Notes: generated from the letters alone by a model not told the origin. Shown: positions 1 to 9,005, counted from the first letter of the stretch. The stretch is DNA of 64,000 nt from Elizabethkingia meningoseptica_A (GCF_045762675.1 NZ_JBJDLK010000006.1:154101-218100), one strand, 5' to 3'. Numbers and translations are program-made.

Positions 1-1815
1 ACACTGGTAATGTCAGCCGTATTCGTACCGGTAGCCTTTATGAAAGGATCAACAGGACTATTCTATCAGCAGTTTGCCTTAACCTTAGCTATTGCGATTA
101 TCATCTCGGCAATTAATGCATTAACCTTAAGCCCTGCTCTTACTGCTTTGTTCCTGAAACCTCATGAAGGAGATCACCATGAGAAAAAGAATTTCAAGGA
201 CCGTTTCTTTGCAGGATTCAATGCAGCGTTTAACAGTATTACCAACCGTTACGGGAAATCAATCTTGTTCCTGATCAAGAAAAGATGGATAGCTTTTGCT
301 ATTATGGCGGTATTCGGAGGAATATTTGTATGGATGTCCATGACCACGCCAAAAGGATTTATTCCGGATGAAGACCAGAATTTCCTTGCGATTACAGTGA
401 ACCTTCCGCCGGGAGCTTCAAAAGCAAGGACCATTGAAGTCATTAATACAGCAGAAAAATATCTGGCTGCACACCCGGCTGTGGAAAACGTAATGACAGT
501 AGACGGATTCAATATGTTCAGTTCTACCTCATCTGCATCTGCCGGTGCCATATGGATCAAACTAAAACACCGGAAAGACCGTGGTGATGTACAAAAGATA
601 GATGATATTATCGGGCAGTTTCAGGGGAAACTTTCCGAAGACAAACGTGCCAACTTCCTTGTACTGAATATGCCTACCGTTGATGGTTTTGGTAATACCA
701 GTGGTATGGAACTTGTTCTTCAGGACCGTACCAACGGTGAACTTCAGAAACTTGGACAAGTATCCTATGAAATGATGGGAGCATTGATGCAAAGACCGGA
801 AATTGCTGTAGCATTTACAACCTTTGATGTATCATTCCCGCAGTTTGAATTATTAGTAGATGAAGCCAAAGCAGCACAGCTTGGTGTAAACCTTTCAGAT
901 GTCATGGCTGTTATGCAGGGATATTACGGAAGTATTCAGTCTTCTGACTTCAACCGGTTCGGTAAATATTACCGTGTACAGATCCAGTCTGAATTTGATG
1001 CCAGAAAAGATCAACGTTCACTGGATGGTGTTTTCGTGAAAAACAATACGGGCGGAATGGTTCCTATCAATACACTGGTAACCTTAAAGCCTACCACAGG
1101 TGCTGAAATTGTAGACCGTTTCAACCTGTTCAACGCTTCCAATTTAACCGTAATGGCTAAACCGGGATACAGTACAGGACAGGCGATGAAAGCTGTTGAG
1201 GAAGTTAGTAAAAAACTACTTCCACAAGGATATACGTATGATTATAAAGGAATGAGCCGTGAAGAAGCACAGTCCGGTTCACAGTCTACGCTTATCTTTG
1301 GTTTATGTATTGTGTTCGTATACTTCCTGTTGTCTGCACAGTATGACAGTTACATCCTTCCGATTTCGGTATTGCTTGCCATTCCGGTTGGTTTATCCGG
1401 TGTATTTATCGGGATTACATTCGCCGATATTTCGAACAACATTTATGTACAGATTGCTATGGTAATGCTTATTGGTCTGTTAGCGAAAAACGGTATCCTT
1501 ATTGTGGAATTCGCCATACAAAGACGAAGAGCCGGTAAAAGCCTTGTTGCAGCAGCTGTTGAAGGTGCTAAAGCCAGACTAAGACCGATCTTAATGACCT
1601 CTATCGCCTTTATTGCGGGTCTTACACCTCTACTTTTCGTAATTGGACCGTCTGCTTTAGGAAACCATTCCATCGGATACGCAGCGATCTTCGGGATGTT
1701 GTTCGGAACCGTATTAGGTGTATTTATTACTCCTGTTCTGTTTGTTATTTTCCAGTACCTGCACGAACGTATTAGCGGCAAGCAGATATCGGAAGCTGAC
1801 TGGGAGTATAATTAA
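1..1815 (+). CDS. RND multidrug efflux permease, C-terminal 60% (partial)
   Basis: Inner-membrane resistance-nodulation-division (HAE1/AcrB-type) proton antiporter that expels drugs through a periplasmic adaptor and an outer-membrane channel. The frame is open from base 1, so the start lies upstream; about 604 residues of the usual ~1050 are present. Visible parts are the end of the first membrane bundle (FVPVAFMKGSTG, LSPALTALFLKP), TM7 (about residues 90-115), the second periplasmic loop (FIPDEDQNFLAITVNLPPGA), and the second TM bundle with the family stretch around LLAKNGILIVEFA and ARLRPILMTS. The ATG at base 10 is internal, not a start. The outer-membrane channel gene follows after 12 bases, so the two are one operon; the adaptor gene should lie upstream of the window. 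Drug specificity cannot be read from the sequence. Confidence 0.95.
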   Translation, partial: TLVMSAVFVPVAFMKGSTGLFYQQFALTLAIAIIISAINALTLSPALTALFLKPHEGDHHEKKNFKDRFFAGFNAAFNSITNRYGKSILFLIKKRWIAFAIMAVFGGIFVWMSMTTPKGFIPDEDQNFLAITVNLPPGASKARTIEVINTAEKYLAAHPAVENVMTVDGFNMFSSTSSASAGAIWIKLKHRKDRGDVQKIDDIIGQFQGKLSEDKRANFLVLNMPTVDGFGNTSGMELVLQDRTNGELQKLGQVSYEMMGALMQRPEIAVAFTTFDVSFPQFELLVDEAKAAQLGVNLSDVMAVMQGYYGSIQSSDFNRFGKYYRVQIQSEFDARKDQRSLDGVFVKNNTGGMVPINTLVTLKPTTGAEIVDRFNLFNASNLTVMAKPGYSTGQAMKAVEEVSKKLLPQGYTYDYKGMSREEAQSGSQSTLIFGLCIVFVYFLLSAQYDSYILPISVLLAIPVGLSGVFIGITFADISNNIYVQIAMVMLIGLLAKNGILIVEFAIQRRRAGKSLVAAAVEGAKARLRPILMTSIAFIAGLTPLLFVIGPSALGNHSIGYAAIFGMLFGTVLGVFITPVLFVIFQYLHERISGKQISEADWEYN

Positions 1816-1827
1816 AATTTTAGAAAA

Positions 1828-3255
1828 ATGAATTCAAAAAGAATCATCCATATAGTAACCGGGGTAAGCCTGGTATCGGGAACGGTTATTTCCTGTACTG
1901 TACAGAAATATGAGCAGCCGAAAATTCCGGTTCCGCAGAGCTACAGTGAGCAGCAAACACAGGTTGAAGATTTTCAGAACATTGCAAAAATCAGTTACCG
2001 TGATTTTTACAAGGATCCTGTGTTAATTTCGCTTATTGACAAAGCATTAGCCGGAAACAGCGATATGCAGGTAGCATTGAAACAAATTGAACTGGCATCT
2101 TTAGGCTATCAGCAGTCTAAATGGGGAAATGTACCCAAAGTTAGTCTAAGCGTTGCCAATGCCAGTATCAACAGACCTTCGGACAACAGTATCAATGGTA
2201 TTAGTGCCAGTCAGTTTTTAGGTAAAAAATACACGGAAGATTATACCACAGCAGCTTCCATTTCGTGGGAAGCTGACATCTGGGGGAAAATCAAAAGTAC
2301 CAAAGAAGAAGCTTTAGCAGGGTACCTTCAGACACAGGAAGCTGCAAAAGCTGTAAAAACAAGATTAGTATCGGAAGTTGTTCAGGGATATTATAATCTT
2401 TTAATGCTGGATACGCAGCTTGAAATTACGCGGTCAAATATGGCGTTAAGTGAAAAGACCTTAGCATTAATTAAGAAGCAGTTCGAAGTAGGAATAGGCA
2501 CAGCACTTGCTGTTCAGCAGCAGGAGACCAATCTGGATCAGATCAGAAAAAGTATTCCTGCTATTGAAAGTGCTATCAGTACACAGGAACATGCACTTAA
2601 TATCTTGTCAGGTTCATTCCCTTCCAGAATTGAACGGACCGCAGGTCTGGATTCAGTAGAAGCACCCGTTGGATTATCCACAGGTATTCCTTCGGAATTG
2701 TTAAGCTATCGTCCGGATATTAAAACACAGGAACTCAACTTCAGAAGAAGTGTAGCTTCTATCAATATCGCAAAGGCAAGCATGTATCCTGTACTTAATA
2801 TCACAGCACAGGGCGGACTGAATGCTTTTAAAGCAAGCGACTGGTTCAAAGTTCCGGGATCATTATTCGGAACAGTTGCCGGTGCACTGGTACAGCCTCT
2901 TCTTCAGGGAAAACAGCTTAAAACACAGTATGAACAGGCTAAAATAACTTCTCAGCAAGCTGAAATACAGTTTAAGCAGAGTGTTGTACAGGCTGTAGGT
3001 GAAGTATCTGATATTCTGGTTCAGATCGATAAACTAAAAGAACAGCGTTCTGTTGGAGAGGCAATGGTGAAGAGGTCGAATGAAGCGGTAAAAAATGCAG
3101 AGATGTTATTTAAATACAATGAAGCAACTTACCTGGAAATGTTGGTTGCACAAACCAATAAACTACAGGCAGAACTGGATCTTGCAAATATTAAAACACA
3201 GCAATTAAATGCTACTACTTCCCTGTATCGTTCATTGGGAGGCGGATGGCAATAA
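1828..3255 (+). CDS. TolC-like outer-membrane efflux lipoprotein (NodT/OprM family)
   Basis: Outer-membrane channel of the tripartite RND pump encoded just upstream. It begins with a lipoprotein signal peptide whose lipobox ends in C23 (VISC). The 475 aa match the usual length of OprM/NodT-type factors. Two repeated coiled-coil OEP halves are visible, at roughly residues 60-250 and 265-470; the second contains RPDIKTQELNFRRS and ends with the Gln/Lys-rich helices typical of the periplasmic barrel. It is translated 12 bases after the permease and followed by a hairpin terminator, so it closes the operon. Confidence 0.93.
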   Translation: MNSKRIIHIVTGVSLVSGTVISCTVQKYEQPKIPVPQSYSEQQTQVEDFQNIAKISYRDFYKDPVLISLIDKALAGNSDMQVALKQIELASLGYQQSKWGNVPKVSLSVANASINRPSDNSINGISASQFLGKKYTEDYTTAASISWEADIWGKIKSTKEEALAGYLQTQEAAKAVKTRLVSEVVQGYYNLLMLDTQLEITRSNMALSEKTLALIKKQFEVGIGTALAVQQQETNLDQIRKSIPAIESAISTQEHALNILSGSFPSRIERTAGLDSVEAPVGLSTGIPSELLSYRPDIKTQELNFRRSVASINIAKASMYPVLNITAQGGLNAFKASDWFKVPGSLFGTVAGALVQPLLQGKQLKTQYEQAKITSQQAEIQFKQSVVQAVGEVSDILVQIDKLKEQRSVGEAMVKRSNEAVKNAEMLFKYNEATYLEMLVAQTNKLQAELDLANIKTQQLNATTSLYRSLGGGWQ

Positions 3256-3287
3256 TTATATTGGCTTATATTTTCTGTTTTTATTTC

Positions 3288-3326
3288 AAGCCATCTCGGG
3301 GAATTTCTCTGAGGTGGCTTTCTTTT
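3288..3326 (+). terminator. Rho-independent terminator of the RND efflux operon
   Basis: A 10-bp stem (AAGCCATCTC with GAGGTGGCTT, one G-U pair) closes a 13-base loop and is followed by TCTTTT. It lies 33 bases after the outer-membrane channel gene. Confidence 0.8.
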
Positions 3327-3414
3327 ATAATAGATGCTCTGCAATACGCGTATTTCATAAAATATTAAAGCTCCGTACACCTTCTGATCTTCATTTTACA
3401 CCCGGATAATTATG

Positions 3415-3422
3415 TATATTTG
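3415..3422 (+). promoter_or_regulatory. Candidate -7 box (TATATTTG) for the GNAT gene
   Basis: Exact match to the Bacteroidota -7 consensus TAnnTTTG, 18 bases before the chosen start codon. The -33 position holds only TTTA, so this is a partial promoter match. Confidence 0.45.
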
Positions 3423-3440
3423 ATATTCAATTCTCACGCA

Positions 3441-4331
3441 ATGGCCCAACGTTACATAGAAACTGAAAGACTTGTTCTGGAGGAACTTCATACTGATGAT
3501 TCTCAATTTATTTATGAACTCCTTAATAGTGAAGGCTGGAAAAAATGGATTGGGGAACGGCATGTTCATAGTGATAAAGATGCTAAAAACTATATCCTGA
3601 AAATTAATAATATGCCCAGCCTGAAATATTGGGTGGTAAAACAAAAAGAAGACCGGGAGAGAATAGGTATTATAACGCTGATCAAACGCGATTATCTGGA
3701 TGGGCAGGACATAGGTTTTGCATTTTTACCTGAATTCAGCGGAAAGAATTATGCTTATGAGGCTACGAAACCAGTTCTGGATAAATTATTAAAAAGGGTT
3801 GATTTCCCTGTAATGTATGCTATTGTAACACCTGAAAATAAAAAATCTGTAAACCTGCTTGAAAGACTGGGGCTGTCTTTTTCTGAAGATATTGTACGTG
3901 ATGGAGAAACATTGAGTGTGTATAAAACTGAATCAGACTTATCTCTTATTGAGGCAACAATTAAGAAATTCTTCACCGCTTTTACCAATAGCAATAAAAA
4001 ACCGGATTTGGATATATTACGTGAAGTATGCATAAAAGAAGTACAGATTATAAAAAATACGAATGGAATATGTGAGATCTATAACCTGGAAAACTTTATT
4101 GTTCCAAGAGCAGAGCTTCTCAGCAGTGGAAAGCTCACTAATTTTAAAGAACAGGAAACCAAATCGGAAACCAGGATTGAACGAAATATTGCACAAAGAA
4201 TATCCGCTTATAAGAAGAAGGGTATACTAAATGATTCTCCTTTTGAAGAATACGGAACTAAAATGTTTCACCTTATCAAATATCAGACGATATGGAAAAT
4301 TTCTTCCATCATCTGGGACGACAATGTATAA
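3441..4331 (+). CDS. GNAT acetyltransferase fused to a C-terminal NTF2/SnoaL-like domain
   Basis: The N-terminal ~165 residues form a RimJ/RimL-type GNAT fold (acetyl-CoA transfer to an amine): IETERLVLEEL at the start, GIGFAFLPEFSGKNYAYEA-like core strand and PENKKSVNLLERLGL at the end. The C-terminal ~130 residues (from about SLIEATIKKFFTAF to WKISSIIWDDNV) look like a DUF4440/SnoaL-type alpha+beta barrel. The start is the ATG at 3441; an in-frame TTG at 3420 would put the -7 box inside the gene and adds residues unlike the family. The protein is 296 aa against ~170-180 for a lone GNAT. It stands alone behind its own promoter-like box, and the next gene starts 36 bases on. The substrate is unknown. 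Confidence 0.82.
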   Translation: MAQRYIETERLVLEELHTDDSQFIYELLNSEGWKKWIGERHVHSDKDAKNYILKINNMPSLKYWVVKQKEDRERIGIITLIKRDYLDGQDIGFAFLPEFSGKNYAYEATKPVLDKLLKRVDFPVMYAIVTPENKKSVNLLERLGLSFSEDIVRDGETLSVYKTESDLSLIEATIKKFFTAFTNSNKKPDLDILREVCIKEVQIIKNTNGICEIYNLENFIVPRAELLSSGKLTNFKEQETKSETRIERNIAQRISAYKKKGILNDSPFEEYGTKMFHLIKYQTIWKISSIIWDDNV

Positions 4332-4367
4332 ATTCATTATAAAAAATACAGAAATCAAATACCACAA

Positions 4368-5114
4368 ATGAAAAGGCTTGCAATTATTGGTTACGGGTGG
4401 CTTGGTCGGCATATAGCACATTACTTTTCCGGAAAATACCATATTTATAAGGTCAACAGAAAAGAAGAAAATGAAAATACTGATACACATTTCTGTATTG
4501 ATTTTGATACGCAAGAACCTGTTGAAACAAATACAGCGATTAATCACGCAGACATCATCATCATATGCCTCCCTTTTTCCCAGAGAACAGATAGAACACA
4601 ACTTACAATTCGGTTTAACAGGCTTTCTCGATATATTGGAAAATACAATGGTCAGATCTTCTTAACAAGTTCAACCGGAATTTATCCTCTGGATAAAAAG
4701 CTGATTGATGAAACGACTTATCATGATACAGATCTTATCCCAAATTTGATACAGGTGGAAAATCAGATGAAAGAAAGTTATCCACAAATTAATATTTTAA
4801 GATTAGGTGGATTAATGGGAGCTGACCGGAAATTAAGCAACTACAGTGTAAAGGATACAGATCAGGTGGTTAATCATGTTCATTATGCTGATGTTTGCCG
4901 TGCGATTGAAACACTGATCAACAGAAAAGTAGCTGCTGAACTATATAATATTGTGGCTCCGAAGCATCCTTCCAAACAGGAAGTTATCAGCTTTCAGAAA
5001 AATGAACCGTATACCGCTACTCCCCGATCAGAAGACCAAAGAGTGATCAGTTCAGAGAAGATTCAGACTGAACAAAATTTCATTTTTAAAAAACCCGACC
5101 CAAAACTTTTTTAA
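4368..5114 (+). CDS. NAD(P)-binding Rossmann protein, atypical SDR / epimerase-like
   Basis: A 248-aa cytoplasmic protein that opens directly with a dinucleotide-binding loop (IIGYGWLG; G8, G10, G13), followed by a strand pattern with ADIIIICLPF and TSSTGIYPL. That order resembles YeeZ-type atypical SDRs (NAD-dependent epimerase/dehydratase-like). A canonical YxxxK is not obvious: the Tyr of STGIYP has no clear Lys partner. The real reaction is therefore unknown. It sits in a tight same-strand run (GNAT, this gene, MepB-like gene 9 bases downstream), probably one transcript. Confidence 0.75.
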   Translation: MKRLAIIGYGWLGRHIAHYFSGKYHIYKVNRKEENENTDTHFCIDFDTQEPVETNTAINHADIIIICLPFSQRTDRTQLTIRFNRLSRYIGKYNGQIFLTSSTGIYPLDKKLIDETTYHDTDLIPNLIQVENQMKESYPQINILRLGGLMGADRKLSNYSVKDTDQVVNHVHYADVCRAIETLINRKVAAELYNIVAPKHPSKQEVISFQKNEPYTATPRSEDQRVISSEKIQTEQNFIFKKPDPKLF

Positions 5115-5123
5115 AATATCAGT

Positions 5124-5618
5124 ATGGTTCATGAATTACAAAACCTTGAAGATTCTATTCTAAAGAATATTGAATTCAGCATATCGGATATCTCGCCAGA
5201 TGCAGAATGTGAAGAGTATTCCGGTTATAATTTTAAGCTTCATCATATAAATGTAAAATTCAGAAAAGCCAAAGTAACACCTAAGAAAAACGGGCTCTTT
5301 GTAACTTTATGGAAAAGAAATCCGCATGGAAGCACCGAAGCTTTTCATTATAGTGATCCTTTTGACTTTTATATGATTGCAGCCGCACACAATAACAGGC
5401 AAGGATATTTTATCTTCCCAGCCAATGTATTAGCCAAGAAGCAGATATTAACAACAGAAACTAAAGAAGGCAAACGTGGTTTCAGGGTATACCCGGACTG
5501 GGATACTCCTCAGAGTACACAGGCTGAAAAAACTCAGAAATGGCAATCTGCATACTTTATCGATATCAATACCGGAAAAGACCGAATCACGGAAAAACTG
5601 GCAAAGTTATTCGATTAG
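5124..5618 (+). CDS. MepB family protein
   Basis: A 164-aa protein without signal peptide or membrane segment. The composition and the segments YSGYNFKLHHINVKFRKAKVTPKK, FVTLWKRNP and GYFIFPANVLAKKQIL match the MepB family. That family is named for the third gene of the Staphylococcus mepRAB efflux operon; its biochemical role is not established. It follows the Rossmann gene by 9 bases. A weakly structured 174-base gap follows. Function is not inferred further. Confidence 0.75.
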   Translation: MVHELQNLEDSILKNIEFSISDISPDAECEEYSGYNFKLHHINVKFRKAKVTPKKNGLFVTLWKRNPHGSTEAFHYSDPFDFYMIAAAHNNRQGYFIFPANVLAKKQILTTETKEGKRGFRVYPDWDTPQSTQAEKTQKWQSAYFIDINTGKDRITEKLAKLFD

Positions 5619-5722
5619 ATTAATGATTGTTATATGATTACAGTATTAAATTCACTCCCCTGACTTGTTCGCTTATTGACCCCGTTAATTATTTATAAAT
5701 CATATTGTACAGGTTTTTGGCA

Positions 5723-5730
5723 TAAATTTG
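5723..5730 (+). promoter_or_regulatory. Candidate -7 box (TAAATTTG) for the 5793 lipoprotein gene
   Basis: Exact TAnnTTTG match about 62 bases before the ATG. A possible -33 element (ATTG) is only 15 bases upstream, so spacing is short. Confidence 0.4.
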
Positions 5731-5792
5731 GGTAGTCTTATGAATATATCCATGAAATTTATCAATCATTTATAATTCTTAAACACTATTAT

Positions 5793-6260
5793 ATGAAACG
5801 TATTACAAGTATTATCGGTATTGGAGCTTTACTGTTGGCGGGCAGTTGTAGTTCCCCAAAACAATCTGTAACAGATAAAAATGCTGATCAGAAAAATGTT
5901 AAAATAGAATTTACAGGTGCGGATACTTTTGCTGTAAAAAATGCAAAACTTAAAGTAAGCCTGTATGGAGTTTCTGCAAATATTGCAGATGTTCCTGCAA
6001 CATTAATTACTGAAAAAGAATACGAACAAAAAGCTGTTCCTTTTACTATTGATCTTCCGGTACCTGCTAATCCCGAAAGCCTTATTAAGCCGGCTATTAC
6101 TAAGGGTGAAGCTGTAAAATACTATGTAGCGATCAACTGGGATTCCGATGGTAACGGAAAAGAAGAGAAGGGAGATATTATTATCGATTACGATAAAAAA
6201 TTCCCTACAATCACCATTGACGGAAATACACAACAAGTCTATTTAAAAGTTTCAAAATAA
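5793..6260 (+). CDS. Small lipoprotein of unknown function
   Basis: 155 aa with a type II signal peptide (hydrophobic stretch, then LAGSC; lipidated C19). The mature part is beta-rich and polar, with an acidic D/N/G loop (NWDSDGNGKEEKGD, about residues 114-127) that resembles a calcium-binding turn, although no complete EF-hand or dockerin is present. No family was recognised. It is monocistronic: its own -7 box lies upstream and a strong terminator 62 bases downstream. Confidence 0.75.
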   Translation: MKRITSIIGIGALLLAGSCSSPKQSVTDKNADQKNVKIEFTGADTFAVKNAKLKVSLYGVSANIADVPATLITEKEYEQKAVPFTIDLPVPANPESLIKPAITKGEAVKYYVAINWDSDGNGKEEKGDIIIDYDKKFPTITIDGNTQQVYLKVSK

Positions 6261-6321
6261 GAGTTAATTTTGACAATTCCTAAAACCCAATATAAGATTT
6301 AGGAAATCAAAAATATATCAT

Positions 6322-6360
6322 AAAACAGTAGTAGAATTAACCTTACTACTGTTTTTTTTT
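6322..6360 (+). terminator. Rho-independent terminator after the 5793 lipoprotein
   Basis: Stem AAAACAGTAGTA / TACTACTGTTTT with a 10-base loop, running into ten T residues. It separates the housekeeping block from the AT-rich island that follows. Confidence 0.85.
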
Positions 6361-7105
6361 GCGTTTTTTAATTGTCATCTATCAATATCTTTTACCATTA
6401 TAAATACGGCATTTTTCATTTAAATAATACCCATCTAATTATTTTCCAAAAAGAACTTCTGGATTTATACATAATAAAAACCAGAGAAAATTTTTATTTT
6501 CTGGTTTCATTTAACCCTATAAAAAGGCATATTTTAGAATTATACACTAGTTTAAGATAATACAAAATTTTTGCAACAATTAATAACGAAATAGACTTAA
6601 TGATATATCTTGATTATCAGAAATTACTGAGTCTAAATCTCACAATGATGGAATTAATTCAAAAAAAAACAGATTGTTGACCACATCAAAAATTTTAACA
6701 ACTAAGATGTAATTCAAAAATAAAAAAAATATAAAATTTAAATTACCCCCACATTAACCAATTCTAATTGTATGAGGATAAATTAACAAACATAATTACA
6801 TTATTATATATTAAAATAATTTATCAATAAGTTGTTAAACAATATATATTATAAATATTTAACATTATAAAAATAAAAAAAATACATATATATAAATATA
6901 TGCAAAATAATTATAAAATATTAATATATGCAACAATCACAACACCAATTTATTTAAATAAAGAATACAACAATTAAAAAATATATTATTTTTAATGTTT
7001 AAAATATATATATATTTTTAATAAAATTTTAATTTTTAATTAATTTGTTTTTAATTTAGATTTAAACTTTAGTTATTATTCTATTAATTAAAAATCTCAT
7101 ACCAT
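6361..7105. other. AT-rich non-coding leader of the radical SAM operon
   Basis: About 745 bases with no supportable gene. From roughly 6700 to 7100 the sequence is almost only A and T, in long TATATA/AAATAT runs, much poorer in GC than either flank. A weak promoter candidate is TTTG at 7044-7047 with AAACTTTA at 7064-7071 (spacing 16, two mismatches from TAnnTTTG), 28-35 bases before the radical SAM start. Such extreme composition suggests a horizontally acquired segment or an H-NS-like silenced leader; that is inference. Confidence 0.6.
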
Positions 7106-8674
7106 ATGGAAAAATATAGAACATCTGTTTACACCATTTTTATAGAATTAGAAAATGATGAAAATTATGGCTTATTAGTACATGGATACACAGGAGCTAT
7201 TGATAAGGTTGCTAAAAGAGTATGGGATATATTAAAAGGCAAGACTATAATTGATGAAAATAAATGTAATTTATCTTCCCCAATTTTTGAAAAATTAAAA
7301 AAAAGAGGATATATAACTTCTAAATCGCCAGTCGAAGAAAAAGAAATCGTAAAAAAGATGGCAAATATTTTTCATAAAAGAGATAGTTTTATGAAGAATT
7401 TCATGTTTTTGGTAGCATACGACTGCAATTTCAGATGTCCCTATTGTTTTGAAAATGAAATTTCAAATAATGGGAAGGGATGGTCTAAAAAGGTTTTTAC
7501 AAAAGAGTCAGTAGATAGAGCTTATCAAGCAATGTTAGAGTTTGAACCAAATATAGAATTACATAGTAAAAAAATAATTCTCTATGGAGGAGAGCCTTTA
7601 CTAAAGCAGAATAAAGAAATTATAAAATATATTGTATCTAAGGGAAATGAGTATGGATACCATTTTACCGCTATTACCAACGGATATGATATAGAGCATT
7701 TTGTAGACTTATTATCACCTGATAAAATAAGCTATCTGCAAATAAGTATTGACGGTATTGAAGAAAGACATAATAATAGAAGAACTCATTTTTCGGATGG
7801 TGGATCATTCCAAAAGATAATGGATAACATTACACTCGCATTGAAAAGAGATATTTCTATTTCAATAAGAGTTAATACTGAACTTAATAATTTTGAAGAT
7901 TTAAAGGTTTTAAAAAAATTATTTATTGATTTAAATTTTTATACCTATAAAAAATTTTCAGTATACTCTGCATTAATACATGGGGAAGATGAAATGAATT
8001 GTAATACTATTATGACAAATACCATTGATTCTAAAACAGATAATATAAATACATCCATTCAATATAATCCCGTAAATGATCCTTTCCAACAGTATATTGA
8101 TTTTGAATATGAAGAAAAGCTATTTAATAATATAATATCCTATTATGATGAAGCCTCAAATATTGATGACAATCTCAAAACAATGAATCGAGGAAAATTC
8201 GTGAAGAAATATTTAGAATCCATCAGTAATGATGAAACTATGAAGCTAATATCATGTCAGGATTTTGGAATTAGACAGAAAATAAATAATGCCTTAAAGA
8301 ATAAAAAACCTGTTGAATTTAGATCTGTTTTTTGTTCCGCACAAACAGGAGAATTAATTTTTGATCCTTATGGAGATTTATACTCTTGTTGGGAAACCGT
8401 CGGTATAGATAAATATAAAGTTGGAACATATAGAGATCAATTAAAATTAAATGAAAATGAATTAGAAAATTGGTATGGTCGAAATATAAGTACAACACCT
8501 GCATGTAGCAAATGTAAATATGCATTTTTTTGTGGCGGTGGATGTCAGGCACATGCGTTAAAAGAAGGAAGAGGCTATAAATCTCCATATTGCGATGGCT
8601 ACCCAAAAGCTTTCCATGAGATTGTTTCCAATTGCTTTTTACAATATGAATCTAATACAAACTCTATTGTTTAA
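7106..8674 (+). CDS. Radical SAM/SPASM peptide maturase
   Basis: Cytoplasmic 522-aa iron-sulfur enzyme predicted to modify the peptide encoded next door. An N-terminal ~90-residue region has a PqqD-like look (GYTGAIDKVAKRVWDIL), suitable for leader binding. The radical SAM core carries C107-x3-C111-x2-C114 for the SAM-cleaving [4Fe-4S] cluster and YGGEPLL (160-166). The SPASM/twitch end has C410, DPYGDLYSCW with C428, then C467, C470, C476, C480 (CSKCKYAFFCGGGC), C496 and C510, enough ligands for two auxiliary clusters. SPASM enzymes of this kind install thioether, C-C or C-O crosslinks in ribosomal peptides; which bond is made here cannot be read. It is first in an operon, 18 bases before the small peptide gene, and lies in DNA much more AT-rich than the flanks. 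Confidence 0.92.
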   Translation: MEKYRTSVYTIFIELENDENYGLLVHGYTGAIDKVAKRVWDILKGKTIIDENKCNLSSPIFEKLKKRGYITSKSPVEEKEIVKKMANIFHKRDSFMKNFMFLVAYDCNFRCPYCFENEISNNGKGWSKKVFTKESVDRAYQAMLEFEPNIELHSKKIILYGGEPLLKQNKEIIKYIVSKGNEYGYHFTAITNGYDIEHFVDLLSPDKISYLQISIDGIEERHNNRRTHFSDGGSFQKIMDNITLALKRDISISIRVNTELNNFEDLKVLKKLFIDLNFYTYKKFSVYSALIHGEDEMNCNTIMTNTIDSKTDNINTSIQYNPVNDPFQQYIDFEYEEKLFNNIISYYDEASNIDDNLKTMNRGKFVKKYLESISNDETMKLISCQDFGIRQKINNALKNKKPVEFRSVFCSAQTGELIFDPYGDLYSCWETVGIDKYKVGTYRDQLKLNENELENWYGRNISTTPACSKCKYAFFCGGGCQAHALKEGRGYKSPYCDGYPKAFHEIVSNCFLQYESNTNSIV

Positions 8675-8692
8675 TTTTTTTAATATAATTCC

Positions 8693-8926
8693 ATGAAAGA
8701 AAAATCAACTCCAAAAGAAAATGAAATTACCTTATCTACAATTAAGGAGAATGAATTAGTATCATTCAATGATCACTTATATGATGAATATACTATTTCT
8801 GAATTAGAAGAAAGACTAGAAACTAAACCTTGGATGTGTGGAGTAAATGTTGATTGCCCTCAATTAGAGTGTGGGCAAAACAACCCACCACCTAAGGAAG
8901 AAGAAACAGTAGAAAAAATTGAATAA
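8693..8926 (+). CDS. Candidate ribosomal peptide (RiPP) precursor, three-Cys
   Basis: 77 aa, highly charged, no signal peptide. Residues 1-45 are an acidic/amphipathic leader-like part containing LYDEYTISELEERLE (29-43). Residues 46-67 form a short Cys-rich block (P46, W47, C49, C55, C60) ending in NNPPP, followed by an acidic tail KEEETVEKIE. The position directly after a SPASM enzyme, the size, and the contrast of charged leader and Cys/Trp/Pro block are the usual signs of a RiPP substrate. No GG or GA cleavage motif is seen, so the processing site is unknown. I do not recognise the family. A strong hairpin follows the stop codon, which would favour excess precursor mRNA. Confidence 0.75.
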   Translation: MKEKSTPKENEITLSTIKENELVSFNDHLYDEYTISELEERLETKPWMCGVNVDCPQLECGQNNPPPKEEETVEKIE

Positions 8927-8936
8927 TATCAATTAT

Positions 8937-8977
8937 AAAGAGTACTGTTCTATTTACAAGTCAGAATAGTACTCTTT
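8937..8977 (+). terminator. Intercistronic hairpin (attenuator-like) after the precursor gene
   Basis: A 15-bp stem (8937-8951 with 8963-8977, one G-U pair) with an 11-base loop. No run of T follows, so it is probably a partial terminator or an mRNA-stabilising 3' end rather than a full stop. It overlaps the upstream TTG (8976) of the next open frame, which argues that translation of that gene starts at the ATG at 9006. Confidence 0.75.
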
Positions 8978-9005
8978 GCAAATAGAGCATTGTAAATCAA
9001 TTCAA

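Noticed and set aside
3209..3409. Small plus-strand frame across the efflux terminator
   Set aside because: It runs through the end of the outer-membrane channel gene and the terminator hairpin; no independent support.
6372..6560. 62-codon open frame in the AT-rich leader
   Set aside because: Starts with TTG, very low complexity, no recognisable protein features, and lies directly after a terminator.
6600..6680. 26-codon ATG frame upstream of the radical SAM gene, a possible second small peptide
   Set aside because: No Cys-rich core, no leader resemblance to the 8693 peptide and no spacing or hairpin support; chance frames of this size are common.
7106..8926. Grasp-with-SPASM or GG-leader Bacteroidales peptide system
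   Set aside because: No ATP-grasp gene and no GG motif in the precursor, so those named classes do not fit.
8976..9005. TTG start for the M50 protease
   Set aside because: The codon is part of the 15-bp hairpin stem; ATG 9006 is free and in frame.
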